Positions 43,774 through 53,056 of a DNA stretch of 64,000 nt are shown here, piece by piece. Below the pieces are notes generated by a model. It saw nothing but the letters and a program-made list of their open reading frames with translations, searched no databases and was not told the origin of the DNA. Source of the stretch: Photobacterium sanctipauli (GTDB lineage: Bacteria; Pseudomonadota; Gammaproteobacteria; Enterobacterales; Vibrionaceae); the NCBI RefSeq assembly GCF_003026495.1, contig NZ_PYMA01000005.1, positions 124,001 to 188,000 of the forward strand, in the 5' to 3' direction. The position numbers were made by a program, and so were the translations under genes. Numbering within the stretch: position 1 is the first letter of the stretch; each line of letters begins with the position of its first letter.

Positions 43774-44907
43774 TTATTTTTCTTGCCATGAATAAACATA
43801 GTTGGTGTTTTCCGCCCCTTCCGGTAAATCAGCGACTTCGAGTGGATATCGGGCGTCAATCATTACTGCGACTTCGTCTGTTTCCGCTTTTGGCTGTGTT
43901 TGGCTGGCCGCTAATGCTTTGGGGTGTGGGCCATGCGAAAAGCCACAAGGGTGATGGGTTATCATGCCAGCCTCGATATTATCGCGGCTGAAAAAATTGC
44001 CTCGGTGGTAGAACAAGACTTCGTCGTAATCATCGTTATTGTGGAAGAAGGGGACTTTCAGGGCGTTCGGATCAGTTTCGATCGGGCGGGGGACGAAAGT
44101 ACAGATAACAAACCCTTCTGCTACAAAGGTTGTATGCGCCGAAGGTGGAAGATGATAACGGTGGCTCATCAATGGGCGAATATCACGCCAATTGAGTTTA
44201 AAGGCGGTTAAATTGCCTTTCCAGCCTTGGGCATCAAGTGGGTTGAATGGATAGGTAATGGTGTTGAGGCTGTTTCTAGCCTTGAGTTTTACTTGCCAAT
44301 GCTGTGCGTCATTTTCAGTTTGTTGGTCGAGAAAAGCTTGGTCAATTTTGGCATATTCCAGTACAGCGGGATCGTAGACAGCGTGTTGACCAACCAGTCC
44401 ACGCTCTGCCATTTGAAAAGCACTATTCGATGCTTCAATCATCAGCAGGGTTGTTGGCGAGTTGGGTGATATTCGCCAGCTGGTGGCACGGGGAAGAACG
44501 ATGTAATCGCCGTCACGATAGCTTAAGTGGCCGTAGTCACAATACAAATCGCCACTACCATGGTGGACGAATAAAACCTCATCGCCATCACCATTGCGGA
44601 CGAGGTGCGACATGTCTCTTTCCGTCTGCCACACCCTAAGCTTAAGGTTATTGTTGTGAAGGATCAGCGGTGCTTGCCAAGGGCAGGCTGTGCTTGCGTT
44701 CATGGCATTGGTATCGATAGCGCGAGGGCGAAGCGGTCCTTCCCAGTTTATCCAACCTGTTGGTGGGTGGCTGTGATACATGTGGCTAGCAGGACCAAAG
44801 AAGCCTTCCTTGCCACACTCTCGCTCGAAGGTGCCTTCAGGAAGATCGCAGTGAGCTTGTTTAGAGGCTTTACCTTCCGTGATAGGGAACTGAAACCATT
44901 GCCGCAT
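43774..44907 (-). CDS. hmgA: Homogentisate 1,2-dioxygenase
   Basis: A 377-residue cupin-type dioxygenase. The iron-ligand region is visible in the C-terminal half (DEVLFYHRGNFFSRDN, HHPCGFSHGPHP). The N-terminal half is shorter than in human HGD (445 residues), as in Vibrio enzymes. It opens the homogentisate ring to maleylacetoacetate. ATG 44907 stands five bases after AAGGAG; GTG 44913 is less likely. It is the first gene of the operon hmgA-fahA-maiA-aacS. The hppD gene that precedes hmgA in V. cholerae is absent from this locus. Confidence 0.92.
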   Translation of the reverse strand: MRQWFQFPITEGKASKQAHCDLPEGTFERECGKEGFFGPASHMYHSHPPTGWINWEGPLRPRAIDTNAMNASTACPWQAPLILHNNNLKLRVWQTERDMSHLVRNGDGDEVLFVHHGSGDLYCDYGHLSYRDGDYIVLPRATSWRISPNSPTTLLMIEASNSAFQMAERGLVGQHAVYDPAVLEYAKIDQAFLDQQTENDAQHWQVKLKARNSLNTITYPFNPLDAQGWKGNLTAFKLNWRDIRPLMSHRYHLPPSAHTTFVAEGFVICTFVPRPIETDPNALKVPFFHNNDDYDEVLFYHRGNFFSRDNIEAGMITHHPCGFSHGPHPKALAASQTQPKAETDEVAVMIDARYPLEVADLPEGAENTNYVYSWQEK

Positions 44908-45243
44908 AATCACTCCTTAACCGCTGCCAGATGTTAACACTTGATGTTTTAACTCTGGCTTAACATATCCATTGGGGCAACTTTTTGCCTTGATAGCATG
45001 ACTTGCAGATATGTCCTATCGGGTTTACATCTCATTGTTATCAAAAGAGAGATTAGGATTTTTCTTAGCGGTGCTCTCTGCGGTAATGATTATATCGATG
45101 TAAATTTATTGTTACATCTGTGGTGTAGGTACTTGTGCTTGGCGGGAGGAAATTAAGCGGTTGGGGCATCTACCCTTAATAATGAAAACTAAATAAATGC
45201 GGTTTGATTTGTGCCAGGGAGAGGTAGGTATAAGGAATACATT
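44908..45243. other. Divergent control region of phhA and the hmgA operon
   Basis: 336 bases without a gene. It contains a TyrR-like box at 45099-45116, and single TTTACA-type half-sites such as GTTTACA near 45023. No confident sigma-70 promoter hexamers were fixed. Confidence 0.6.
45099..45116. promoter_or_regulatory. TyrR-like box
   Basis: TGTAAATTTATTGTTACA matches TGTAAA-N6-TTTACA with one mismatch. It lies 128 bases upstream of phhA and about 190 bases upstream of hmgA, so it may control both directions. Confidence 0.7.
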
Positions 45244-46059
45244 ATGGGTAGTGCGACTAAATATAGCTCCAAGAAGCCTGATAAACAGGGCACTGTTGAT
45301 TGGAACACGGTTGAAGATGAAATTTGGCATGATTTGGTGACACGACAACTGGACTGTGTCAACGGGCGTGCCTGCGATGAGTATCTGCATGGATTAGCCC
45401 TGTTGGATTTACCTCAGCAAAGGGTGCCGCAACTTGGTGAGATTAATCAAGTACTGGGTGATACCACCGGGTGGCAATGTGCAGCGGTGCCTGCGTTGAT
45501 CAACTTTGATCGTTTTTTTGCACTACTGGCTAATAGGCAGTTTCCGGTGGCGACATTTCTGCGATGTCGAGAAGAATTTGATTATCTCCAAGAGCCCGAT
45601 TTCTTCCACGAAATTTTCGGCCATTGTGCCATGCTAACCAATCCTGCCTTTGCCGAATTTACCCACACTTATGGTCAACTGGGGTATGCCGCCACGCCTC
45701 AAGAGCGGGTGTTCTTGGCTCGCTTGTATTGGTTTACCGTCGAATTTGGTTTACTGCGTCAGCAAGGGGATATTAGAATTTATGGCGGTGGAATTTTATC
45801 GTCACCCGGTGAGACCCAATATGCGATGACAGGCTCCGAGGCTGTTGAGCAGCAGGTTGATGGCGTCCCCATTTATGCGCAATTTGATCCGGTGGAGATC
45901 ATGAGAACCCCTTACCGTATCGATATCATGCAGCCGAAATATTTTATTTTGGATGATATCCAGCAGCTATTTGAGCTTGCGCAACAGGATATTATGCAAT
46001 TGGTTTATGAGGCTCGACAAAAAGGGCTACGTGAGCCACTGTTCAAGTGCGCATCATAA
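45244..46059 (+). CDS. phhA: Phenylalanine 4-monooxygenase
   Basis: A 271-residue tetrahydropterin-dependent aromatic amino acid hydroxylase. The iron ligands are H122 and H127 (FFHEIFGHC) and E167 (FTVEFGLL). The pterin/phenylalanine region IYGGGILSSPGETQY is intact. It converts phenylalanine to tyrosine in the cytoplasm using tetrahydrobiopterin. ATG 45244 is preceded by AGGAA; the longer frame from 45211 adds a basic leader not typical of the family. The pterin dehydratase gene phhB follows 79 bases later. Confidence 0.95.
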   Translation: MGSATKYSSKKPDKQGTVDWNTVEDEIWHDLVTRQLDCVNGRACDEYLHGLALLDLPQQRVPQLGEINQVLGDTTGWQCAAVPALINFDRFFALLANRQFPVATFLRCREEFDYLQEPDFFHEIFGHCAMLTNPAFAEFTHTYGQLGYAATPQERVFLARLYWFTVEFGLLRQQGDIRIYGGGILSSPGETQYAMTGSEAVEQQVDGVPIYAQFDPVEIMRTPYRIDIMQPKYFILDDIQQLFELAQQDIMQLVYEARQKGLREPLFKCAS

Positions 46060-46138
46060 TGAATACTCATCTAGATTAGTTATTACACGGCGTTTTAGTA
46101 TGCCTGTGGCTTTTGATGAATTTTAAGAAGGAAACCGA

Positions 46139-46474
46139 ATGTCTGATTTACACGAGTTGAAGTGCGAAGCTTGCCAAGCCGGTGCCCCTATGGTGACAGA
46201 GCAAGAAATCGCGCAGCTGATGCCAGAAATTCCTGAATGGTCAATCATCGAGTTGAATGGCGTCAGCCAGCTGGAGCGGGCGTACTCGTTTAAAAATTTT
46301 AAGCTTGCGTGGGCATTCACCGACAGAGTGGCTGAATTGGCAGAGCAGGAGTTCCATCATCCTGAAATTACCCTAGAGTGGGGTAAGGTGACGGTACGGT
46401 GGTGGAGCCATTCGGTGAAAGGGTTACATAAGAACGACTTTATCTGTGCGTCCAAGACAGACCTGTTGTTTTAA
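46139..46474 (+). CDS. phhB: Pterin-4a-carbinolamine dehydratase
   Basis: A 111-residue PCD/DCoH-family enzyme with the active-site segment [26 protein letters not shown] (His-His-Pro triad). It regenerates the pterin cofactor by dehydrating the 4a-carbinolamine produced by PhhA. ATG 46139 follows AAGGAA. It is in an operon with phhA. Confidence 0.94.
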   Translation: MSDLHELKCEACQAGAPMVTEQEIAQLMPEIPEWSIIELNGVSQLERAYSFKNFKLAWAFTDRVAELAEQEFHHPEITLEWGKVTVRWWSHSVKGLHKNDFICASKTDLLF

Positions 46475-46530
46475 CTATATAGGGATGCTGTAGTAGCTAA
46501 TTGATGGCTACTACAGCAAAAGAGAGTTGA

Positions 46531-46998
46531 TTAAGGGGATATATACGTTCTCAAAACTGTCTTATCTTTTGTTAATTTCATAGTTAGAAGCACAAATAAT
46601 ATTGTTAAAAAGATAGCCTTTGTGCTGGGGGATGGAACTTGTGATATTACTTCAATTGTTGTTGAGTCTTGGGCATTTTGACCTAAATTATTGGTTGCAC
46701 GGAATAAAATGGTAATTTGATCTCCTGCTTGTAATAGCCCGAAAGTATTTAACTCAGACCAAGAAATATTAGCAATTATATTGCTGAAATCAAAGGCTCC
46801 ATCAGTGTCAAGATCCCACTCTCCTAAAATAATACTTTGTCCATTAGAGTCAGTTGTTTGAGATCCATCTAATCTTATGTTATTTCCTTATATAACCTGA
46901 TATGGTCCCCCTGTATCAATAATTGGTATTGCATGACACTTTGATGAGACAACGAATAGAATTGTAAATATACCAATGACGACTGATAATATTCTCAT
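46531..46998 (-). pseudogene. PEP-CTERM-like secreted protein, interrupted by an in-frame stop
   Basis: The minus frame from ATG 46998 reads a signal peptide (LSVVIGIFTILFVVSSKCHA), then TGGPYQVI, an in-frame TAA at codon 37 (46888-46890), and then GNNIRLDGSQ onward. The second part has a PKD/Ig-like flavour (LGEWDLDTDGAFDFS). The C-terminus VPSPSTKAIFLTILFVLLTMKLTKDK has a proline motif, a hydrophobic helix and a basic tail: a PEP-CTERM-like sorting signal. One GAA-to-TAA change would explain the break. GAGGTG precedes the ATG, nine bases after the upstream gene. A sequencing error or readthrough cannot be excluded. Confidence 0.7.
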
Positions 46999-47007
46999 GA
47001 TTGCACC

Positions 47008-47514
47008 TCATTTATTGAATGTGACTTTTCTTATTGTCGAGAATAGGAATAGAAATACAATTGCCATTATAGGTTGCTCTGATATATTGTTAGCCTTCTC
47101 CCAAACAGCATAAGTAGTATCGACTTGCTGACGTGTATCTAGTAATGCTAAAATAGTACTTAGTGCAAAATTATTAGGTATTAGCCCTGCATTATTGGCA
47201 GCAAAGCTTTCTTGAACAGTAGGGAATGCAGATTGATAAGGTGTTACCATATAACAAACCTGAATTGATTCGCAGCCTTGTGTTAGTTCAGGCCTAAGGT
47301 CGTAAATATTATTACTAAATATATCGATTAAGGCTGAGGAAGCTGATAGTGCTAAAGCTTCAGTTTGGAACTCGAAGTCTGAGCTATTATCACACCCACT
47401 GAATATTTCAATACAGCGACCATCAACGAAACTAACATTATATAATTCATTGTTAACTTCAATATTCTCTATCCCGGTAAGGCTGCCTGTATTACTAATT
47501 TGTAAAATTGGCAT
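47008..47514 (-). CDS. PEP-CTERM-like secreted protein, start codon uncertain
   Basis: The frame from ATG 47514 encodes 168 residues (MPILQISNTGSLTGIENIEV onward) with three Cys. The tail NISEQPIMAIVFLFLFSTIRKVTFNK again resembles a PEP-CTERM sorting helix with basic end. In frame upstream of 47514, codons to 47580 spell a good signal peptide (IPAHKLILAIVASLFSISSFS). The only codon in the start position is ATA (47580) or ATT (47577), not a normal start. The gene may have lost its start, or uses a rare one. It is A+T-rich and forms an operon with the interrupted gene. Confidence 0.6.
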   Translation of the reverse strand: MPILQISNTGSLTGIENIEVNNELYNVSFVDGRCIEIFSGCDNSSDFEFQTEALALSASSALIDIFSNNIYDLRPELTQGCESIQVCYMVTPYQSAFPTVQESFAANNAGLIPNNFALSTILALLDTRQQVDTTYAVWEKANNISEQPIMAIVFLFLFSTIRKVTFNK

Positions 47515-47580
47515 AGAGAATGAAGATATGCTGAATAGTGAAGCTACTATAGCTAATATAAGCTTGTGTGCTGGAATTAT

Positions 47581-47926
47581 TTTACTCGATTATTGAGTGT
47601 GAATTAGAATAAGCAAAATGAATGCCATACAGATAAATCAGTAGGTTATCATGAAGTATTACAATATCTGTAATAAACGCTGACACTGATGTATTGATTA
47701 TTTACTGTGTTTTAATAGTTGTGAGTATTTAGTGCTATATGTTTTTTCCGTTTAAATCTTTGATTATAAAATACGTGCTATTGGTTTTCTTTATAAAAAT
47801 TAAAAATTGTTGATTGTAAAAATATCTGACACTGTCAACTTTAAATGAATAATAAGTATTGTAAATGCAAGCACTTAGGTTAAATCCTTCCTATACTTGA
47901 TTCAAGGCGCCATTTTTGGAAAGGAA
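47581..47926. other. A+T-rich intergenic region upstream of pqiA
   Basis: Nothing beyond A+T-rich sequence, which presumably holds the promoters of pqiA and of the PEP-CTERM-like pair. No operator was recognised. Confidence 0.5.
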
Positions 47927-49276
47927 ATGTCTGAATCAGAGCAATTACAACCGCTAATTAGTTGTGAAGAGTGTGGGCTTGTTGTCGAATTGCCACCGCT
48001 TGAAGACGGTGAGAAAGCGTCGTGCCCGCGCTGCCAGCACACATTAGCCAAACGTGTCGCTCAGCCTTTCCAAAGGCCGCTTTCCTACGGGATTGCCAGC
48101 CTTGCTATGCTGGTTGCCAGTATCAGCTTTCCTTTTATGTCATTCAGTGTGCAAGGGATCAGCCAAGAAATAACCCTGATGCACTCTGCCAAGATGTTGA
48201 GCGAGTTTGAAAATAGCTTGCTGGCATTGCTTTTGCTGGCAACGGTTGTAGTACTTCCTGCCTTGTATCTGTCAGTGTTGCTTTATTTGTATGTTCGAGC
48301 AGGGCGCCTCACTAATTCTATTCACAAGAATGCGAGCCACAAGCCTATCTCGCATTTCGAAAAGCAACTGTGTCGGGTGATGATTAGGATTGAGCCATGG
48401 TTGATGGTCGATGTGTTTTTGATTGGCGTGCTGGTGAGCTTAATAAAAATCGCATCATTGGCCGATATTGGCCTCGGGTTGTCATTTTGGGCATTTTGCA
48501 TATACACCATACTGGTGGTGAAGTGTGTGTCGATGGTGGATAGAACTTGGCTGTGGATGCAGTTCATTCCTATCACACCACTGCAAGGGGTGTCGGCGGG
48601 TGATAGCCACCAATCGAAAAACCATATCAGCTGTCATATCTGTGCGCAGATGAACCCGATGGCTTCAGAAGATAGCCACGAGCGATGTCACCGCTGTCAC
48701 GGTGCACTTCACCCCTATAGCCCAAAGCAAATGTTACAACGGTCTTGGGCGCTGTTGATAGCAGCAGCGGTTTTTTTCATTCCCGCGAACCTGTATCCCA
48801 TGATGTATACCGTGAGTTTGGGTAACAGCGAAGGCTCAACCATCATGGGCGGGGTGATTCTATTGTGGCAACTGAAGTCTTATCCAATCGCCGCCGTTAT
48901 TTTCCTTGCCAGTGTTGTTATCCCCCTAGCTAAAATTTTTGCCCTAACTTGGTTGTACTTCCATGCCCATAAAAGCGCAGCTAGCGATGAACATCAGGCC
49001 ATTCAAAAACTCAGGCTATACCGGATTACTGAGCTTATCGGGCGTTGGTCGATGATTGATATTTTTGTCGTCGCTATCTTGGTTGCCTTGGTACAACTGC
49101 AAAATTTAATGGCGATTTTCCCAGGTCCTGCGGCGTTGTCTTTTGCTTGTGTTGTGCTTTTGACCATGCTGTCAGCGATGACATTTGACCCAAGGGTCTT
49201 TTGGGTTGATCAGGTACAAGAGAAAGAGATAGACGAAAACTTAAATAATACGAACGAGAGCAGTGGTTATGAGTGA
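47927..49276 (+). CDS. pqiA: Intermembrane transport protein PqiA (paraquat-inducible protein A)
   Basis: A protein of about 449 residues with two tandem PqiA modules. Each begins with zinc-ribbon-type cysteines (CEECGL...CPRCQH at the N-terminus and CHICAQ...CHRCHG in the middle) followed by four membrane helices. It is an inner-membrane partner of the PqiB MCE protein for lipid transport across the periplasm. The start is ATG 47927 within GGAAAGGAAATG. It overlaps pqiB by eight bases. Confidence 0.9.
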   Translation: MSESEQLQPLISCEECGLVVELPPLEDGEKASCPRCQHTLAKRVAQPFQRPLSYGIASLAMLVASISFPFMSFSVQGISQEITLMHSAKMLSEFENSLLALLLLATVVVLPALYLSVLLYLYVRAGRLTNSIHKNASHKPISHFEKQLCRVMIRIEPWLMVDVFLIGVLVSLIKIASLADIGLGLSFWAFCIYTILVVKCVSMVDRTWLWMQFIPITPLQGVSAGDSHQSKNHISCHICAQMNPMASEDSHERCHRCHGALHPYSPKQMLQRSWALLIAAAVFFIPANLYPMMYTVSLGNSEGSTIMGGVILLWQLKSYPIAAVIFLASVVIPLAKIFALTWLYFHAHKSAASDEHQAIQKLRLYRITELIGRWSMIDIFVVAILVALVQLQNLMAIFPGPAALSFACVVLLTMLSAMTFDPRVFWVDQVQEKEIDENLNNTNESSGYE

Positions 49277-50915
49277 GCAGCAAGCTCCGAAAGCGAAAAA
49301 AGAGTCGGTAAAGCAGGTATCGTCCATATGGCTTGTACCGCTGGTTGCGATAGGAATAGGTTTATGGATGTTTTACCAATATATCACTAGCCAAGGCCCA
49401 GAAATAACACTCAATATGGGTACTGCGGAAGGGATAGAGGTAGGCAAAACCGAGATCAAAGCCTTGAATGTCAAAGTAGGGGTGGTGACAGATGTCACTT
49501 TAAATGATGACTATACCTCTATTACGGTTAAAGCGCAGATGGATAAAGACGCGGCGCGAATGCTTAAAGAAGACACCCTGTTTTGGGTGGTGAAGCCGAG
49601 GATTGGTAAAGAGGGGGTGTCAGGGCTGGAAACACTGCTTTCGGGGGCCTACATACAATTACAACCAGGGCGTAATGGCGATGAAGAGCGAGAATTTACC
49701 GTGTTGGATATTCCGCCAGTTGCGCCACCAGATGCAAAAGGCCTGCGCTTAGTGCTAACCCACAATGAGGCAGGCAAACTAGGTGTCGGTGATCCGGTGT
49801 TATATGAGGGGTTTACGGTTGGACGAGTTGAAAAAGTGAGTTTTGACCCTGAAACCAAGAAAGCACATTACCAGCTTTTTATTTTTGAACCATACAACAG
49901 CTTAATTAGAAAAAGAACGCGCTTTTGGCTGACTTCTGGTGTTGATTTGAATATGTCGGCAGAGGGTTTCAACTTAAAAATAGGTTCGATCGAATCGCTG
50001 ATCACCGGCGGAGTAAGTTTCCGCGTCCCCAAAGGGCGAGATCCTGGCGAGCTTATTACCAAAGATTTGTCGAAATTCCGTCTTTACAACAATCTCAAGC
50101 AAGTACGTGAACGATTCTTTGATGAGTACCTTGAGTACGTCATGCTGTTTGATGAGTCGGTGCGGGGGTTAAACCCTGGTGCGCCAATCGAATACCGTGG
50201 TATCCGAGTCGGTACCGTACAAAAGGTGCCGCTTAGTTTACGCACTATGCGAGAAGGGTTTACCAATAAGCAAATCCCTGTGTTGGTTCGTATCGAATTA
50301 GGTAGGGTGCTTGATCATGTTAATTATGCCTCGTTGGGTGATTTGAAAACCAATCTAGAGCGTGAGTTTGATGGTGGGTTAAGGGCTTCATTAAAAACCG
50401 GTAACTTGCTAACGGGTGCCTTGTTGATCGATTTAGAACTTTACCCGGACGAACCGCCCATCAAGCAAAGGGAATATGCCAACTATGATTTGTTCCCAAC
50501 CAAGGCCGGTGGCTTTGCCCAGATCCAAAAACAAATTATGGCCATTTTGAATAAGGTGAATGAACTGCCTGTTGAAGATACGCTGCTTAGTTTAAATGCA
50601 ACCTTGCAAACGTCACAGAAAACATTGGCAGCCGCTGAAGGTGTGGCTCAAGAATTGAGAGGATTGCTAGCCAAAAACGATACCCAAGCCATACCGGGTG
50701 AAATACGGGAAAGCCTTCAGCAAATACAGCAAACCTTAAATGGCTTTGGACCGGATGCGCAGCCCTATCAGAACCTTGAACAAGCACTTGCCCAGTTTGA
50801 ACAGGTAATGGCTGAGTTGCAGCCTGTATTAAGACAACTTAATGAGAAACCCAATTCGCTAATCTTCACTGGTGAAAAAACGCCGGATCCTATTCCTGTA
50901 GGGGGAGTGCAATAA
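49269..50915 (+). CDS. pqiB: Intermembrane transport protein PqiB (MCE family)
   Basis: A protein of about 548 residues. One N-terminal membrane helix (SIWLVPLVAIGIGLWMFYQYI) is followed by three tandem MCE domains (starting near residues 45, 160 and 285) and a C-terminal coiled-coil region (about 430-530). In E. coli PqiB forms a hexameric tunnel spanning the periplasm for lipid transport. ATG 49269 overlaps the end of pqiA; GTG 49263 is less likely. The pqiC start shares one base with its stop codon. Confidence 0.92.
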   Translation: MSEQQAPKAKKESVKQVSSIWLVPLVAIGIGLWMFYQYITSQGPEITLNMGTAEGIEVGKTEIKALNVKVGVVTDVTLNDDYTSITVKAQMDKDAARMLKEDTLFWVVKPRIGKEGVSGLETLLSGAYIQLQPGRNGDEEREFTVLDIPPVAPPDAKGLRLVLTHNEAGKLGVGDPVLYEGFTVGRVEKVSFDPETKKAHYQLFIFEPYNSLIRKRTRFWLTSGVDLNMSAEGFNLKIGSIESLITGGVSFRVPKGRDPGELITKDLSKFRLYNNLKQVRERFFDEYLEYVMLFDESVRGLNPGAPIEYRGIRVGTVQKVPLSLRTMREGFTNKQIPVLVRIELGRVLDHVNYASLGDLKTNLEREFDGGLRASLKTGNLLTGALLIDLELYPDEPPIKQREYANYDLFPTKAGGFAQIQKQIMAILNKVNELPVEDTLLSLNATLQTSQKTLAAAEGVAQELRGLLAKNDTQAIPGEIRESLQQIQQTLNGFGPDAQPYQNLEQALAQFEQVMAELQPVLRQLNEKPNSLIFTGEKTPDPIPVGGVQ

Positions 50916-51496
50916 TGTACAGAGTTATTTTGTTAGCCTTGCTTGCCCTAACTGGGTGTAGTGCTTCGGAACCGGTGGTGAAAACATACTTATTGCCAAC
51001 CAATGATAACGATCAGCTGGTAACTTATGCCAATAAGTCGCAACCTCTGGTGATCGTTAGGCCAGTTGAAGTCAGTGCCCATCTTGGTGGCACAGGGCTG
51101 GTTTATCAGGTAAGTGAAACGGAAGTGGTGCAGGCCCAACAAAACTTGTGGGCTGAAAACTTAAGTATGCAACTCACCCGTTTGATCACAACAGACTTGC
51201 GACAAAAGCAATCGCGGTATTGGTTTGACGAACTGACCCCTGCGATTAGCTCGGTTGATACGCCAAAGTTACAAGTGAGGTTCACTGAATTTAATGGCCA
51301 CTATACTGGGCTAGCCAAATTAAAAGGGCAGTGGTTAGTGATCAACAAATCGGGCGATGTCGTTTCACGCCAACCATTCTTTATTCAAGTTCCTTTAGTT
51401 GAGTCTGGTTATGATGCGCAAGTAAGGGCGTTATCCGAGGGCGTGGATAGGTTGACAGGGCAAATGAGCCAGTACCTAGGCCAGCTTACCTTGTAA
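50915..51496 (+). CDS. pqiC: PqiC/YmbA-type outer-membrane lipoprotein
   Basis: A 193-residue lipoprotein with lipobox ALTGC, then the ABC-type auxiliary domain (IVRPVEVSAHLGGTGLVYQVSETEVVQAQQNLWAENLS...QLTRLITTDL). It is the outer-membrane partner of PqiB. Translation couples to pqiB through TAATG. A bidirectional terminator follows. Confidence 0.9.
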   Translation: MYRVILLALLALTGCSASEPVVKTYLLPTNDNDQLVTYANKSQPLVIVRPVEVSAHLGGTGLVYQVSETEVVQAQQNLWAENLSMQLTRLITTDLRQKQSRYWFDELTPAISSVDTPKLQVRFTEFNGHYTGLAKLKGQWLVINKSGDVVSRQPFFIQVPLVESGYDAQVRALSEGVDRLTGQMSQYLGQLTL

Positions 51497-51532
51497 AAAT
51501 ATCCCCTCAGTAAGTAGTGAGGGGATATTTTT
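51497..51532. terminator. Bidirectional terminator after pqiABC
   Basis: AAATATCCCCTCA...TGAGGGGATATTT with A and T runs on both sides, directly after the pqiC stop. Confidence 0.9.
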
Positions 51533-51552
51533 AAGTGGGGGAGCCAAGCTAA

Positions 51553-51768
51553 CTAGCGTTGGCACTGCTTGTAGTAACCATTCACCCAGCACTCTGGTAA
51601 CTCTTCTCCAGATGGGAAAGCGAGTTGTTGCTTATCGATATTGACCGGATCAGCCAGATCTTCACCTGATTGGTACTGTACAGTGACCTGTTGAGAAAAA
51701 GGGTTGATTAGTGATGACATATCAACAACATCAACGAGATCACCTGTGCGAGACTCTTTCAAAAACAT
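51553..51768 (-). CDS. Small conserved hypothetical protein
   Basis: A 71-residue soluble acidic protein: MFLKESRTGDLVDVVDMSSL onward, ending ELPECWVNGYYKQCQR. The pattern recalls short Vibrio and gammaproteobacterial proteins of unknown function whose N-terminus is MFLKEK-TGDLVEV. AGGAG stands nine bases before ATG 51768, and directly abuts ATG 51777, so the former is preferred. The function is unknown. Confidence 0.65.
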   Translation of the reverse strand: MFLKESRTGDLVDVVDMSSLINPFSQQVTVQYQSGEDLADPVNIDKQQLAFPSGEELPECWVNGYYKQCQR

Positions 51769-52049
51769 TGCATTCATCTCCTGAAAGCCATACGAATACA
51801 AGCGCGTTTGTCGTGCCAGAGAGCAAGCTACAGACCATCGCTAACAGACAATCGCTCTGATAGTTTTGGTTTAAGTATGGCTGATTTTTCACTTTTTGGT
51901 GCCGGGTTGGTGTCTTGTGAGCAACAACCAGAATTGCCAAGGTTGTTCTGGTATTTTCTTTATCAAGATGACCCAGTGTTTTTGTACTCAACCTGTAATG
52001 GGCTAGGGATCGAAAAGATTAAAGCGCTGGGGGGAGTTAAGGAGGAGCA

Positions 52050-52961
52050 ATGCCAATGGCCAACCACTATTGGGGTGTTGATTTAGGCGGGACTAAAATC
52101 GAGTGTGCGGTTTTATCTTACGCGAATAATGAATGTGTCGTTCGCGAGCGTATTCCAACGGAAGGAAACAAGGGTTATCAGCATGTGCTGCAACAGATAA
52201 AACGTTTAGTCGTTCGCTGCGAATCGCTGGTTGGTGAGCGACCTGAAGCCATTGGCTTTGGTACGCCGGGGACGTTAGACCCAATCAGCCAAACTATGAA
52301 AAACTGTAATTCGACGCACTTAAATGGCCAACCGCTTCACCATGACTTGGAAGCCGTACTGAATGTCCCGGTGCGTTTGGCGAATGATGCTAACTGTTTT
52401 GCCCTTGCTGAAGCCCATTTGGGTGTGGCAGCAAAGTTAGAGCATCAGCCAGAAGTGGTGTTTGGCATCATTATGGGGACAGGTGTGGGTTCGGGCGTTG
52501 TTGTTAATGGTAAAGCGCTATACGGGTGCCATGGCATAGCCGGTGAGTGGGGCCATAACGTCATAGAGCCTGAAGGTCGCGCGTGTTATTGCGGAAAACA
52601 CGGCTGTGTTGAAACGGTGTTATCAGGCAAAGGACTTGAGGCTTACTATAGCGAAATATCGGGTGAGATACGGTCATTACCTGTAATCGTCGATTTAGCA
52701 AGTAATGGTGATCAACATGCGGTGGCGACGATAGAGCGCCTGCATCAACAGTTTGGCCGTGCCGTTGCCAATATCATTAATGTATTGGATCCTGACGTTA
52801 TTGTTGTCGGGGGTGGCGTTGGCAATATCGACAGCCTTTACACTGCTGGTCGTGAAGCGATTTTGCCTCACTTGTTTAACCCGGTTTTAAATACCCAAAT
52901 ACTGAAACCTGAATTGGGGGATAGTGCAGGGGTGTTTGGTGCCGCGATGTTGGTGAAATAA
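52050..52961 (+). CDS. ROK-family sugar kinase (Mak/fructokinase-like)
   Basis: A 303-residue ROK kinase. It has the phosphate-1 loop WGVDLGGTKIECAVL, the sugar-binding NDANCFALAEAHLG, and catalytic Asp in that loop. The zinc motif GEWGHNVIEPEGRACYCGKHGCVE (CxCGxxGCxE) and a second phosphate region, VVGGGVGNID, follow. The NCNSTHLNGQP segment is like E. coli Mak (manno(fructo)kinase). The start has GGAGGAGC directly upstream. It phosphorylates a hexose; the sugar is not certain. It is monocistronic, with a terminator downstream. Confidence 0.88.
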   Translation: MPMANHYWGVDLGGTKIECAVLSYANNECVVRERIPTEGNKGYQHVLQQIKRLVVRCESLVGERPEAIGFGTPGTLDPISQTMKNCNSTHLNGQPLHHDLEAVLNVPVRLANDANCFALAEAHLGVAAKLEHQPEVVFGIIMGTGVGSGVVVNGKALYGCHGIAGEWGHNVIEPEGRACYCGKHGCVETVLSGKGLEAYYSEISGEIRSLPVIVDLASNGDQHAVATIERLHQQFGRAVANIINVLDPDVIVVGGGVGNIDSLYTAGREAILPHLFNPVLNTQILKPELGDSAGVFGAAMLVK

Positions 52962-53002
52962 GGGTTGAGGGAGAGTGAATAAAGGCGAGAGCCTCGTGAT
53001 GT

Positions 53003-53032
53003 AAAAACGCTCAGCATGTGCTGAGCGTTTTT
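53003..53032. terminator. Bidirectional terminator between the ROK kinase and porin genes
   Basis: AAAAACGCTCAGCA...TGCTGAGCGTTTTT, a 14-bp perfect arm pair with A and T runs on either side. Confidence 0.92.
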
Positions 53033-53056
53033 GGTTTTAGTCTTATAACCTTTCGT

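Noticed and set aside
51808..52086. A 92-codon plus-strand frame before the ROK kinase gene
   Set aside because: It overlaps the kinase start and its ribosome-binding site, has no domain and no good start signal.
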